Counted from the stretch's first letter, positions 35,104-46,589 are shown. The stretch is DNA of 64,000 nucleotides from Gnetum montanum (GCA_015680685.1 MNCI01002708.1:93921-157920); one strand, 5' to 3'. Numbers and translations: made by a program. The notes: generated by a model not told the origin, from the sequence alone.

Positions 35104-35162
35104 GCGTATACACAGTCATGTATACGCAACCCCGTCAATGCAGCACCTAACCCCTATATATA
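35104..35162 (+). promoter_or_regulatory. Putative internal promoter of A for the accessory ORF
   Basis: An inverted repeat GCGTATAC / 8 nt / GTATACGC (35104-35127), then CGTCAATGCAGC, then a TATA box TATATATA (35155-35162). The 41 bases from 35104 match U3 of the 3' LTR (38662-38702) at 31 positions, including the same 8-8-8 geometry. The accessory ORF starts 370 bp downstream behind a short intron. No transcript evidence is available. Confidence 0.6.
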
Positions 35163-35308
35163 CACCCACTACGCATTGAAATTTTCATCATTTGGAATCC
35201 AAATTGGGGAGAGATTTTACCATTTTTTTCTACCTAACCCTTCCCAACGCACCTACATTCCATCGTGTGTCCGCTTCAACCAATCCTTGCCCTTTTAAGC
35301 CATCGGAG

Positions 35309-35530
35309 GTATGCTCTCAGTCATGGGGGATGATGCCTATGTGTAATTAATTAATTAATTCATCTATTAGTTAAGTATAAAAATTTTGGCTCTAACCCAT
35401 AAATTAACACTCTGGGAGACTTAAAGGTGTGCTTGTGCCAACAACATAACTTGGTCAAACTGAGAAGGTGTATATGGACCATCTTAAGCTACTTATGTAC
35501 GGTCTAACAAGTGGTTATGTTTGATTGTAG
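35309..35530 (+). other. Putative 222-nt leader intron before the accessory ORF of A
   Basis: The donor context CCATCGGAG/GTATGCTCT and the acceptor TTTGATTGTAG/ATGGCACC put the start codon at the first base of the second exon. Element G has the same arrangement (donor CTTATCGAAG/GTAAGCTCT, acceptor ATTATAG/ATGGCACC), which supports a real intron. Confidence 0.6.
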
Positions 35531-38480
35531 ATGGCACCCAAATCGAGGAACCCAAGGGGTGAAGGACCATCACAACCAAGGGACAAGCGTCCACGCACAG
35601 GAAGGGGATGAGAAGTGCAACCACCAGAGCACGTGGAGGACTCTCATGCAACTAGGCCCCTCTGCGAAGGACCTAACATGGAATTTGTTCATCAAATTCC
35701 TAAAGAGGATATTCCCAGTGAGCAATCGCAAGGGAATGAGACTCCTGGGATAGCACCATGGCTCGAGGTCACCCTGAACCAAGCTTGTCTTGACGCTATC
35801 ACCCCGTGCGAGATGCAACGGATGGTCCTCCAAGAGTTGAACTTTGGACCATTCCTTGAAAATGCACTAGAAGAAGTGAGGCTCCAACTGAAAAACTCTC
35901 CGATATGGCCTATCATCACAACTAGTGGTGAATGGTACTTAGGAGAGACCTACCTCTTTTGGATGAATTGGCAACCAGGGTCTAGATTAAGAATCAAAGA
36001 CATTTATGTATCTTACTCTTCGGAGGTGATAACACAGGCTCTGGGGTTGCCTAAGATCAGGGTAGATGTGGTGGAAATTCCAAGATAGGCTGATCCAGAG
36101 GTAAAGGCAGAATGGACCAAATGGTCCTACGAGGTAGAGCGTAAGGAATTAGTCTCTCTAACCACAGCAGAGAAAATATACTCAAAGATCGTGTCTTATC
36201 ACTTGAATCCAATAGTAAGACCCAGTAAAATCACAGACTTCTCCACTCGTGCATGTGCCACCTTGAGTGGAAAATTCCCAATGAGTCTTCCACAGCTATT
36301 GTTCTTGGAGTTTGAAAAGAGGTTTACTGAGAATGAACATGAAAGATGAGCTCTCCCCTTTCCCTGCCTAATTCAAAAGTTGTGCAAATGAGCAAGAATA
36401 GCACGATACTCTAATGATGTAATCCGATACACCCCGATTGCCTCTTGGTGGGAAATGATGAAGGAAAAAACTCTTGCCACCACATAGATAGAGGAGGAGT
36501 AGAAACCACCTCCACCACCTATACAAACAACACAGCTGGGTTCACAAACCATAGCAGAACACATCTGCGGAATCCATAAAACGCTCTTGAGCCAGCAAGA
36601 GCAATCTGGCAGGACTGGTGGAGGAGAAGATCCTTTAGTTTATTGCCCTACCATGAGCCACCTAGAGGAAGTGGCTCAATCCATTAACTTGCTTGAAAGG
36701 GCAGGGCCAATGTTCTCCGTAGCCCAGATGCAAGTACCTACACGAACAGATCCTAGTGTTTGAGAGGTGATAGTATCCACACATCAACTATTCCCTGAAA
36801 TCTCTGGGAATGTTGCCACCTTTTTGGTATGCTTGGAGGATGGTCAGGGGGAACAGTCTTGGTGATGCAGCACCAAGAATAGAAGATTTTAGTCAAAGTG
36901 GTTGCTGACACAATTGCTATGGCTCTTAATGCATCGGCAGAACCTGTACCAGATGTTCATGGACTACAAGATGTACAGGCATCTGTTGGAACTTTGCGTA
37001 GCAAGATTGATGCTACCTAACATGAGGAGTTGTTGGACTAACTGGTGGGAACTGGGTAACCGCTTTCGGATGTCTTTGACCTTCCAGACAACATTACTGC
37101 AACCTAGTCGGAGCTGCTTTTGAAAAGGGACAAAAGCCTCATGTTGGAAGGGCAACTTAAAGCTGCTCAAGTCACTTGTCGATGCTTGGCAATGGAGGTA
37201 GCCTAATCAAGAGCTCAACTTGCTAATCCAGCCATCCTTGACCGCGGTATCACCAGGGATGAAGCTTTTCAACAGCTTTAACTTAAACTTTAGGTCATTG
37301 AGGATGTGTGAGAGAATGCGATCTTCGAAAAGTCCTTGGCAGACGTTCGAGCATATAACTTAGATAAGGACTTGGCAAAGGTTTGTCAGGAGAATGTGTG
37401 ACTGACCGTGGAGGTTCATCACTTGTGCAATGTTGGTGCAGAGAACGAACATATGAAAAATTTTATCCACCAACAGCAGGAAGAACTAGCCAGGGTGAAT
37501 GCTGACGTAAGAAGGTTGGCTACTGAAAACCAAAATCTATCAATGGAGAAGGTTCAGGCATTGAGACAGAAATCTGTAATTGAAATCGTAGCTGGAGGAA
37601 TGAGGCCCTAAAATTTGAAAACACCAAAAATCATTACAGGGACCAAGTGGGATTACAGAAGGAAGTAAATGAAAAGCATATTTAAGTTGTAAAGGCCAAA
37701 ATGAATCAAGCACTCCAATAGCTTCAAGAAGGAGGTGATGTATGGCAACCTATCTTCGATGGGTTGAACACCTATAATAAAGCTAAAATCCACCTGAAGG
37801 AGCTACAGATTGAGAAGATGACAAAATACATAGAGCTTGCTAGCCTTCAATATGCAAACCTGGCTATGCTCACAGCAGGGAGACCATGGTTAGAATTGGA
37901 AAATCATGTGGTTGTCTCGTATTCCCTATACGAGGGTGAGTTCCAGGCACATAAGGCAACAAAGCAGAAGCTGGAAATGGAAAACGCAGAACTCGAGGTT
38001 CTCTACACAAGCTTTGAAGGACAACGTACAATCGTAGAGAACTTGGACCATAGAATGAATGACTACCAATAGATGCAGACATCAATCCAAGTGTTTGACA
38101 TCAAAAGAAAGCAGTTCGCAGCATGGTTTGTCAACTTGAAAGAACTCTTTTCGATGTTACCATGTCCTTGGGAGGTTCCAGTTCCAACACACATTAGAGA
38201 AGCTGCTTGGACAGTGAATGATCCTAGAAGCAAAGAAGAAAAGATGAGGGCTCTCTTGGAGGCTTTCTGGCTGCCTCCAGAAGTTGCAGCTACTGCAAGG
38301 CAACCATCATTCATGCCACCACCAATGCATGGGCCAGAGGCTGGGGAAGGTCCATCAAAACCACCACCCCCATGGACGGTGTTATCTTCCCCAACAATTT
38401 TTTGTATCATCCTACATGGAAGAGGCTCTAGGACCAGTGTGGTATTCAATTTTATCTCTGAACACTGCCATTTTTTGTAA
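35531..38480 (+). pseudogene. Accessory 3' ORF of A (novel protein, broken)
   Basis: The ATG at 35531 begins MAPKSRNPRGEGPSQPRDKR, a basic N-terminus. An N-terminal globular part (about 35615-36400) has conserved blocks shared with G, such as IYVSYSSEVITQALGLPKI, YHLNPIVRPSKITDF and ARYSNDVIRYTPIASWWEMM. A Pro-rich linker follows, then long charged heptad-like coiled-coil segments (37408-37600, 37764-38070) and a conserved C-terminus (WEVPVPTHIREAAWTVND, SKEEKMRALLEAF). There is no signal peptide or membrane segment, so an envelope role is not supported. The first part faintly recalls the plant transposon protein domain PF20167 (from memory, unsure). At least eight stops and two frame changes. 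Confidence 0.7.
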
Positions 38481-38609
38481 CTTATCCTCCTTTGTAACTT
38501 GGGCACTTGGTGAAATTAATGTTGTGTCATGTGTGTGTTTAGTCATGTGCATTGTTAATAAAAGTCCATACCTTCCAAATTGTAGAGGAACTCAAGGATG
38601 AGTTTTTAC

Positions 38610-38624
38610 TTAGTCGTGGGGGTA
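38610..38624 (+). other. Polypurine tract of A
   Basis: TTAGTCGTGGGGGTA directly before the 3' LTR. The preceding GAACTCAAGGATGAG is conserved in E1 and G. Confidence 0.75.
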
Positions 38625-39526
38625 TGATGAAGTGTCATTAAGTCGATGTGTTGACTAGGCCGTGTATACGGGGTCACGTATACGCGACCGCGTCGACGCG
38701 GCCCCATCGACGTAGCCTTTCATGCATTGACGTGGCCCTGTTTATGCGGAGCCTATTTCTGCCTATAAATAAGAGGGCCTTCCACCTCATTTAGGTACCT
38801 TTCAGTTATTTGTAGCGAAGCTCTTGTAGTTTGTTCCCAGAGGAGATAGAATATTTTTCAAGTGCCCACAATAGGTGTAAGAAAAGTGATCGGCTCTTTA
38901 TTCAAGCATTGATGTATCTGAGCCCATTGGTGTGATGAAAATAAAGACGAACTATTCAAGCATTCCTTGTAGCATTTGGACTTAGCTATTTTATGCATTC
39001 AGTAGTTTAACATGTTTATGCTTTGTTAATTACTTAATTTTCCATTATTGTTATTTCAATCGCTATCGCTCATTCATAGTTTGTAAAGGCCATAAATACA
39101 ACCATCTCAAACGTAAATCAAACACTTGGTAACCCAATGGCACTTAATGTCTGGTAACCCAGAAGTGTTAGGAGATGCTTAGAATGTGCTCAGAAGATGG
39201 GATTGGATACTTATGCTAGGAATAGTTAGAATACAAGCTAGAATAATTATAGATTAGATAATAGTTTATTCCTTACTTTTCATACCTTAATTAGCTGCCA
39301 AAAGATAAGTAAAAAGCTATAAAAATCATTAGCCTTAATCTTACTTAACCATCGCAAATAGAACATCACAAGTGAGATTAGGAGGACAATGACCATTCTA
39401 ACCCAAGGTTCCACTGGTTAGGGTTTGGTGTATGTTAAGTGCTTACAGTCTATGAAATTCGACCGAGTTGCATGTGAATGCCCGTGATTCGTATGGTTGG
39501 GCATAGGGGTACCTAGCTGCTCATCA
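38625..39526 (+). repeat. 3' LTR of A
   Basis: TGATGAAG...GCTCATCA, followed by ATGGT. U3 has GTGTATAC / 8 nt / GTATACGC (38662-38685) and the perfect palindrome CCGCGTCGACGCGG (38688-38701); TATAAATA is at 38764-38771. It is better preserved at CpG than the 5' LTR. Confidence 0.93.
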
Positions 39527-39531
39527 ATGGT

Positions 39532-41567
39532 AGACTTCTAGCACAAGGAATGCACTTCCTCCATTGATAGATTTTGATTTTCTATGACCAATCTCCTCAG
39601 TTTAGTGTTCACCCTAGCAAGTTACTCTTACTGTTGACAAATAAATTCCTGCATTTGATCCTTTCGAGCATCAACATTACATAGGCAATGATTTTATGTG
39701 GTCAAGGTCTCGTTTTCCCAGCACATTTGTGCCAAGTCCTTTTGAATTGAATACATTTTTGCTTTAGCTATGGATTGGTTGAAGATGGCCATTACTACCT
39801 CCTCCTTAGCCTTCTAGAACCATTCCTAAAGTTTTTTAAAACCTTCATCTCTTGTTATTACTAGGTTGAGGATCACAAGATCTACAAGTTAGGCACGTAA
39901 TTCTACAACCTTCGTGGCTAAGCATTGATTTTGTTCCTGGACCATTTTAAGTTGCCCCTCCAAAATGATGCATTTGCCCCTTGTGTGTTAGTAGCTCTGA
40001 CTGGGTTGTAGTGATGTCTTTCAGAAAATCAAAGATATTTGAAGTTGATTACCTATTTTCCACTAGTCTTTCTCATAATTCTTCATGCTTGGTTGCATTT
40101 AGCTTTCTATTAACCATGCATGTGAATGTCTACATGTCTTGAAGTGTAGATACATTTGGTACAGATGTTGTAGGTTCATTTAATGCTTTAGTGACATGGT
40201 CAACAATAACTTTAGCCACTATTTCTTGCCCTTGGTGTTGCATTACCAAGATAATTTCCCATTCACCTTCCTCCAACTACACCGAGAAAGGGGTGTCATT
40301 TCTAGATATTTTTGGGAATAAATGGTGTTGTGATAATAACATTGTCACCTCTCGAGCATTGGGATCTGACCTTGCAAGCAACTACGTTTTTTGGGCAGTG
40401 AAAATTGGACCACCCCTCTCCATTTGGCTAACTATTCAAGCCACCTCATTAAGGTGACTCATTGTTAGTCAGTATATAGATGGATTTGTCCCACTCATTC
40501 CTACGTGTTGCTCTTATTCGCTTAAGAGCTATTATCAGATTTTTTGTAAACACTCAATGGTTGCATGGGCCTTCGACATTGTTTCTTGAGTGGGTGGTGG
40601 TGGCAACTACTCCTCTTCTTAGGTCATTGCTAGAGTTTTATCTTTCATGATCTCAGATCATGAGGCCAAAGAAGCATGCCTGATGGTATCATTAGAGTAG
40701 TGAACGATGCCTATCTTTTTGTAGAGTTTTCAGATGAGGCACGAAAAGGACAAGGTTTTTCTTCCATGCTCATTTTCCTTGAAGCACTTTTTGATCTCTA
40801 AGTAGATCAGTTGTGGAAGATTGGTGGGAAATTTCTCGCTTAAAGCAATGCATGCTTAGCCAAAGAAGGTGGTCAGCTTACTTGGCCTCACCATTGGATT
40901 GAGGTGATAGGCCGCAATTTTAAAATAAATTTGCTTTGTTGATGTGAGCACACCATACTCCTTATGGTCAACCCCGTAGCATCATTGGGTCCACTTCCTC
41001 TTGGCCTCAGGATCACCCTTTGTGGATAGTTCTACCAATTACGTCTCAGTGTCAGGCAACCCAAGTGCGTGTGCGATAGCTTTTACCAAGTAGGACACTT
41101 GAATGTCCTTGATTTTTACAATGGACCCTAGCCTTCTATTACTCTACAAAAGATATGTCTCTTACATGTACCATTCCCCACTAGACATAATTATTAGCCA
41201 CATGGGAGAGGTTTGCAACTAAGTCTTGAAATCTACTAGAGCTTTCTCAAGGAATGGCCTAAAGTTGATCTCTTGAAGAACTAATCGTTGGATCTCTCGA
41301 GACTTGATGATGTCTAGGTAGGCTTGAGTCAAAGTGCCCTGGCATGGGTCCAAGCACTTCTCCTCACTATGATTATTTAGTAGGCACTTCTTCTTCTAGA
41401 ATTTGTTGAACAGATTCGACCTTGAGCTCCTCATGAAAAGGTCCCATTGCATGGGTTGTCTCCGATTGTTCTTGGACTTGTTCTTGTTGGCCCTTTCTAG
41501 CTCTAGGCTACTTCTCCCATGGTTGAGAGGGTTCTCCTTCTTGTAGGCATTTGTTTTTTGGTGCCAT
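39532..41567 (-). pseudogene. Accessory ORF of G, N-terminal part (broken; continues at 17152)
   Basis: The ATG is at 41567-41565 (MAPKNKCLQEGEPSQPWEK). The conserved order matches A: SSGEWYM, VSYLVKAIAHALGLP, YHLNPMVRPSKLTTF, HYSNDTIRHASLASWSEIM with the Trp decayed, then a Pro-rich linker and charged coiled-coil-like sequence. More than ten stops were seen. Conservation of both ends and of the middle blocks in two diverged families indicates that this was a functional protein of the group. It is cut at the ATGGT duplication of A. Confidence 0.7.
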
Positions 41568-41877
41568 CTATAATCATAATGAGACCATAGATTAGTAATC
41601 ATTATGTAACCTTAAAGTAATTGGGATATCTTTATCTCTTAAGGATGGTTACACTTTGGCTAAGTTGTGATTATGATAGATTTAATTACTCCAATTATTA
41701 TTTTATTTATGTGTTATCATTAATAAATCACCTCGGAGGTTGTTGGAAGGGTTAACTCTTGAAAAAGTTGATGTTTATATGTTTTTAAGGTTATTAACCC
41801 TTGAGGAAGTTAGAAACATTTTCAAAATTTTTCATTAGAAACCTTAAGGTTTGCAGCCCACATGATAAAGAGCTTAC
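41568..41877 (-). other. Putative 310-nt leader intron before the accessory ORF of G
   Basis: On the minus strand the donor GTAAGCTCT follows CTTATCGAAG, and the acceptor ATTATAG ends immediately before the ATG. It is homologous in position and splice sites to the intron of A. Confidence 0.55.
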
Positions 41878-42022
41878 CTTCGATAAGTGCAGGGTCAAAA
41901 AATGGAATGATTTGGACAAACAGTTGGGAAGTTATGAACTCTAGAAGGTTTTGGGCTCTAAAAAATTGCAAAAACTCCCTGTGTGTTATGAGCAAATGAC
42001 AAAAAATTTTAAAGTGTTCAAT

Positions 42023-42066
42023 GGTATACATAGGGTTTTCAGGTTGCATCAACAAGGCCTCATCAA
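42023..42066 (-). promoter_or_regulatory. Putative internal promoter of G for the accessory ORF
   Basis: The imperfect palindrome TCAACAAGGCCTCATCAA (42049-42066, plus strand) is followed, in the minus sense, by the TATA-like CCCTATGTATACC (42035-42023). The palindrome differs at only two symmetric positions from TCGACAAGGCCTCATCGA in G's own 5' LTR (50491-50508). It is unlike A's palindromes, while the TATA context (CCCTATRTATAC) is shared with A. Confidence 0.6.
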
Positions 42067-43039
42067 TGGACAATGAGGCCTCATTTACGTAGCTATTAAT
42101 CACCATTGATGACCATTGACTTTGGTCAAACTTGAAAAATACAAAGAGTTTTTGAGTGAAATTGATGTCAAATGAAAGGTTAAAAGGAAAAGAATAATAT
42201 GAAAACATAAGAAGAGGGTGTTGAAGTTCATAAATTTGGAAAAATGGAAAAAAATTGATTTGGGGGATGAATGAAATAAAAGGTTAAGGAGCTTGAGCGG
42301 AATACCCCATGGAATATGCAAAAGATAGGATTGTGGTAATGTTAAAGGCAAGAAACCTTAACTAATCAAGCCAAGAGCTATGCAAGTGTATCCTGCCCAT
42401 AGAAGACTCATGCCCTTTTTGCCCTTGCATAACATCAACTAAGAAGTTCATGGGTCCTATAGTCAATTTAATGGTAATAAAAAGTTAAGGACCAACTAGA
42501 AAGAATCTACTAAGAATTCCAACACAGCAAACCAAGACATAGAGCATAACATAGAACACGGTAGTGAGGTGAGTTATGGTAGCATGGATGGATGATAAAG
42601 AAGGTGGAATGGAGTTTCAAATTAAGGACATAAGAAGTTCCTTATGAAATTTATGTTTAAAATGCCCTAAGAAGATCCATCCTCGATCTAGACCAAAACT
42701 GGTTGCTTTCAGTGACTTCACATCGTCACTGTAATACCAATCCACCCACATGAGACACAAGAGTGCTTCCACAAAATAGCCACCATTCCACAAAGAGAAG
42801 AAAAGAGAACTAGAAAGTGAGAGATAGGGCCTTAGTTCGAGGGGACCTTTAGGCATTGATGCAGGTCTTTCTAGTCCCATAACCAATGCTTGTAGTCCAT
42901 TTATTTATCCAAGGGGTTTGTTTTGAATTCCCATGATTTTTTTGAAAATGGGAACCACACCATGTAAGAACTTATTTGTGTCTAAATTGTATACTTCGAA
43001 TTCCCATCATTTGTTTTTTTTTTAATCTAGCTTTGATCC
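42067..43039 (-). other. G 3' noncoding region joined to H remnant
   Basis: No coding sequence. Blocks homologous to 34130-34330 of A (complement of the ACACCATG...and TTGAATTCCCATGA pairs) lie at about 42900-43015. Near 43020 the sequence switches from this region to the Gag-protease end of H without any pol. Confidence 0.65.
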
Positions 43040-45490
43040 AATTGGTGACAACATGTGTTAGCATGACCGTATGTGTTGAGTGTGGTGATTAGGTTGAAGG
43101 AGGCTTTGAAGTTTTGATGGATACTAAGGCATCTAAGGAATTAGCCACTTGTGATTGGAAAGGCTTGGTGGGACTATTGGTTCTAAAGAAAGGTCTTTTC
43201 TTCATGTGGTTGTTGGAACCAATAGTAGGTTGAGAGTTAACAGCCCTCATCGCATTACGTTGCTGCAGCTGGGTAGGGATTTCACCTTGCATCATAGGAG
43301 CAGGTGGTAGTGGAGCTATTGGTGGAAGAGATGCAGCTAAATGAGAAGGATGATATGCTTGTGGAATATCACATCTAGAAGTGGAGTCCCATAATACTTG
43401 TGGCTTGGTAGTGAGGTTGAGTAGTGAAGTGACCAGGAGAGTCACATGGTGGCATTCCCCATGATTGTGGATGCTACCACTATTGATATTACTCAATCGA
43501 TTGTGGTGGAGTTCCACTGGGATAATATGTTAAGGGTTGGTGGAACTGCCTTGGGTTACCTTGAGGATAAGGTAACCTTTGAGGTGTTTGCCTTTTGTTT
43601 AATCATTGGTTGAGTGCATATATCCCAGAATCCTGTAGATGTGAGATTATAGGGCAGCATTCCTTAGGATGGTCATATTGACATATCTTACATCCATTAT
43701 CATTGTCTGTTTTTGAATCCATAACCTCTTCAATGATGGCAACTTTGCCCTTACCCTTGCAACATGCATATTCAGCTTCTCTCTTTTTTCTTTTTTTGCA
43801 ATCACTACCTTGCTCTCTAGACTCCTCTACTATTTTAAGAACAGATTAAAATCTATTATCTAGGGAATCCCACATTTGATCTACCTTTGCTGATACTTCT
43901 GATGTCAACTTTTGGATAGGCAAAGTTTTCCTATTCACCATCTCTTCGAGTGGTGACTCTTCTTCATCCTCACAAAATCTTACTCCCCTCTTCCAAAGGG
44001 AAGGACCTTGGTTTTACTCTTCTACACTTTCTCTTTTCTATAGCTCACATTCTTCCTTAGCAACTTGCTCTAATAGTCTTTGAATTTGATGGGACCTAAG
44101 CTCAAATAGTCTCCCTTAGGCATAAGTCCCAAGGGTTCTTCTCATTTCATGCTTAAGCCCATCCACGAGATGGCGTAGTTGATCCATTTGCAAATAACCA
44201 TGGCTAGGACAATGATGTGATAGTGCATGGTATCAGTCCATGGATTTGCTTTCACAGGTTGGACACTCGGGAGTACGTTTGGTACTTATCATTGAATAAT
44301 TCTAACATAGTACTCCATCTACAAATAGATTCCAGTTCTAAGGACCGGTACTAGCTTTTTACTTCTTTAACTAGTGTTTGTGGGAACAACTTAAGTTTTT
44401 TCCATTCGTTCTCTATGTTTTTTAAAGCACACACATTATGGAAATCTTGTAAATAATTTTGAGGATTAGCGTTGTATCCCCTTTCAAATCGTGGGATGTT
44501 GTTCATATCTAATCTCTTGATCCTACTATCTTTCTGATGCCTTGTTGGAATTCTAACAGCCTCAGTTATGTCCAACATACTTCGAGTAGTGAGGAGGGGT
44601 TCATCATGATCATCTTTTCCATGGTGTCTATGATGCCTACATTGTTCCCTACTCTCCCTTCTTCTAGGTCGTGACTCTCTAGAGTGCCCTCATATCCTTT
44701 CCTAATTGTTTCGTCTATGACTTCCACTTTGTCTACCTTTATCCCCATGGTATTTTTCTTTATGACTATGTCCAGATATTGAAGGAGAGGGTGAAGGAGA
44801 TGACGAAGGTGAAGAAGAAGGAGAACAATCACCATGACGGTGTCTACTACCTTCTCTTCTACGGTCTCGTCCCCAATCACGATTGCGATCAGAATGTCCA
44901 CCTTTATCATGAGTTTGTGTCCCTTTTTTGGACCCTTTATGCCTGTGGGTATTAGAACCTAGGTTATGAATAGTAGAATGAAGGTTCTGATACACAATCC
45001 CTTGGCCAAAGTCAAGGGGAGGAACATCATTATGTGGGTGAATACCTAAGGTAGGTTTACCACCCTTCTTTACCCTTAACATATGTGGGACATCCTATGA
45101 CCACTTACCCTTCAAAGACTTATGATGTCTCTTTTGTTTCAAATCCCTTTGATGTTATGCCTCCATGAAATGGTATTCTCTCAAGTCATGGTCTTATACA
45201 ATGTATTCTGCATGTAAGTGCGACATGCGAATTTGTGTGAGGGCACGAAGAAGCATGCTTTGGACTGAACGATCAGGAGGTAACACTACGTTACCTTCTA
45301 AGTCTCGCCAATGCAGTTGTTCATCTTGATGGAGGATAAAGGTGAAGTTTGGTATATAATCATCGAGATGAATATATACCACTCAAACTTGTTGAGGGAC
45401 TGGCGGATCAATGTCATGTGTATTACGTCTTTGACTTTTTTCTATTTCAAACCTAGGCGGTGAGGCGCTTTCGTATGAAGAAGGAGACAT
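43040..45490 (-). pseudogene. Gypsy Gag of truncated element H, broken
   Basis: The ATG is at 45490-45488 (MSPSSYESASPPR). Parts in order: VVYIHLDDYIPNFTFILHQDEQLHWRDLEGNVV (45382-45290); HLHAEYIV; a long Ser/Arg/His-rich region (45082-44650) with SPSSSPSSSPSPSPS; the Retrotrans_gag core at 44578-44300 (IPRFERGYNANPQNYLQDFHNVCAL); the RTLGTYA and ICQYDHPKG-type segments; and a Pro/Gln tail at 43370-43230 (PPAPMMQGEIPTQLQQRNA) that matches A. It ends at the first residues of the protease region (near 43040), where H is cut. Confidence 0.8.
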
Positions 45491-45606
45491 ACTTGTTTGT
45501 TCAGTATGCAATGTATTCTTGTTTATGATTTTCTCAATCAACCCTAAGGGTTCGTTCCAATGATGTAAATGATTTCCTATGTTCTAATTAGTGCACAAAC
45601 AACTAA

Positions 45607-45626
45607 GTCCCCAACAACAACACTAA
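45607..45626 (-). other. Primer binding site of H, transition-decayed tRNA-Asp type
   Basis: The minus strand reads TTAGTGTTGTTGTTGGGGAC. It differs from TTGGCGCCGTTGCCGGGGAC only by C-to-T or G-to-A changes. Confidence 0.75.
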
Positions 45627-46589
45627 TGATGAGCGACGAGGTACCCCTACGCTCAACCATACAAATACGAGCATTTCATGCATGATCCAGTCGAATTCCA
45701 AGGAATAAGTGCTTATGCACCCTTGTGGAACAAGGATGGGTTGGTTGATCGTTGTCTTCCCAAGCTTACCTGTATGTCACGATTGTATGGTTAAGTAAGC
45801 TTGAGGCATATGATTTTTATAGCTTTTATGTTTTTATGTCCTACGCTAGTAGGGAAGGAGAGAGGTAACTAAGTGACTAAGTTAACTTAACTACTTATTA
45901 ACTAAGTTCTAACTAATCCTAACACCAGCATTCGTTCCCAGTTGTCGTACACATCCTAAACCAGTGCAACACTATTGGGATTACCAAACACTAATCGTTA
46001 CTGGGTTACCAAGCATTACACACATGCTCAAAGTGGTCATGCTTGTGTGTTTTAATGATTTGCTTAATTGATCAAAATGAATTTTTGTGCTAATAAAAAA
46101 AATGTAAAACGCATAAAATAAAATAAATGCATAAGAAAATAAAATAAAAGAAATGTGTAAGAAAAAAAATCTCAAGTGCTGCAAGGATGAATCAAAGAGC
46201 TCGTCTTTATTGCTGTACATAAGGTGTGCTTAGGTACACAATACTTGAATTAAGATCCATCTACACTTAGACCTCCTACTGTGGGCATGTGGAAAATACT
46301 CTAACTTTCAAACAAACTACAAGAGTTTCGCTACTTGAGTGCTAAAAGACTTTTTTCTCAATTGTGTGCCTAGGCACTGTATTTATAGGCTTGGGAGTAA
46401 CTACTCTAATAATTAAAGTAACTACTCTAATAATTAGAATAACTGCTAAAGCAACCACTAGAGTAACCACTCTAATAATTAGAATACCTACTAAAGTAAC
46501 CACTAGAGTAACCGCTAGAGTAACCACTCTAATGATTAGAGTAATTGCTAGAGTAACCACTTTAATAATTAGGGTAACTGCTCTCATCA
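45627..46589 (-). repeat. 5' LTR of H, with U3 tandem array
   Basis: 963 bp, TGATG...CATCA, TATA box (complement of TATTTATAGG) at 46380-46389. The U3 array (about 46395-46580) consists of CTCTAATAATTAGA.TAAC and GCTAGAGTAACC units, as in solo LTR F. CCTAG at 46590-46594 is the probable right target duplication; the left one was lost with the 3' half. Confidence 0.88.

Larger units (their letters stand above)
17153..39526 (+). mobile_element. Ty3/Gypsy element A, full-length, with nested B
   Basis: LTRs 17153-18064 and 38625-39526, perfect duplication ATGGT (17148-17152, 39527-39531). Without B it is about 12.6 kb. It has a primer site, gag (18231-20020), protease, reverse transcriptase and RNase H (20100-22423), integrase (32163-33430), a long noncoding stretch, an internal promoter and a ~3-kb accessory ORF (35531-38480). 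Domain order PR-RT-RH-IN makes it Ty3/Gypsy. The tRNA-Asp primer site and extra 3' ORF recall the Athila/Tat group. All ORFs carry stops. Confidence 0.93.

Noticed and set aside
35531-38480. Accessory ORF as an envelope gene
   Set aside because: No signal peptide, transmembrane or fusion-type hydrophobic segment is visible; the basic N-terminus and coiled coils do not support it.
14152-46589. F and H as the two LTRs of one element
   Set aside because: F has its own perfect ATTAT duplication on both sides inside LTR I, so it is an independent solo LTR.
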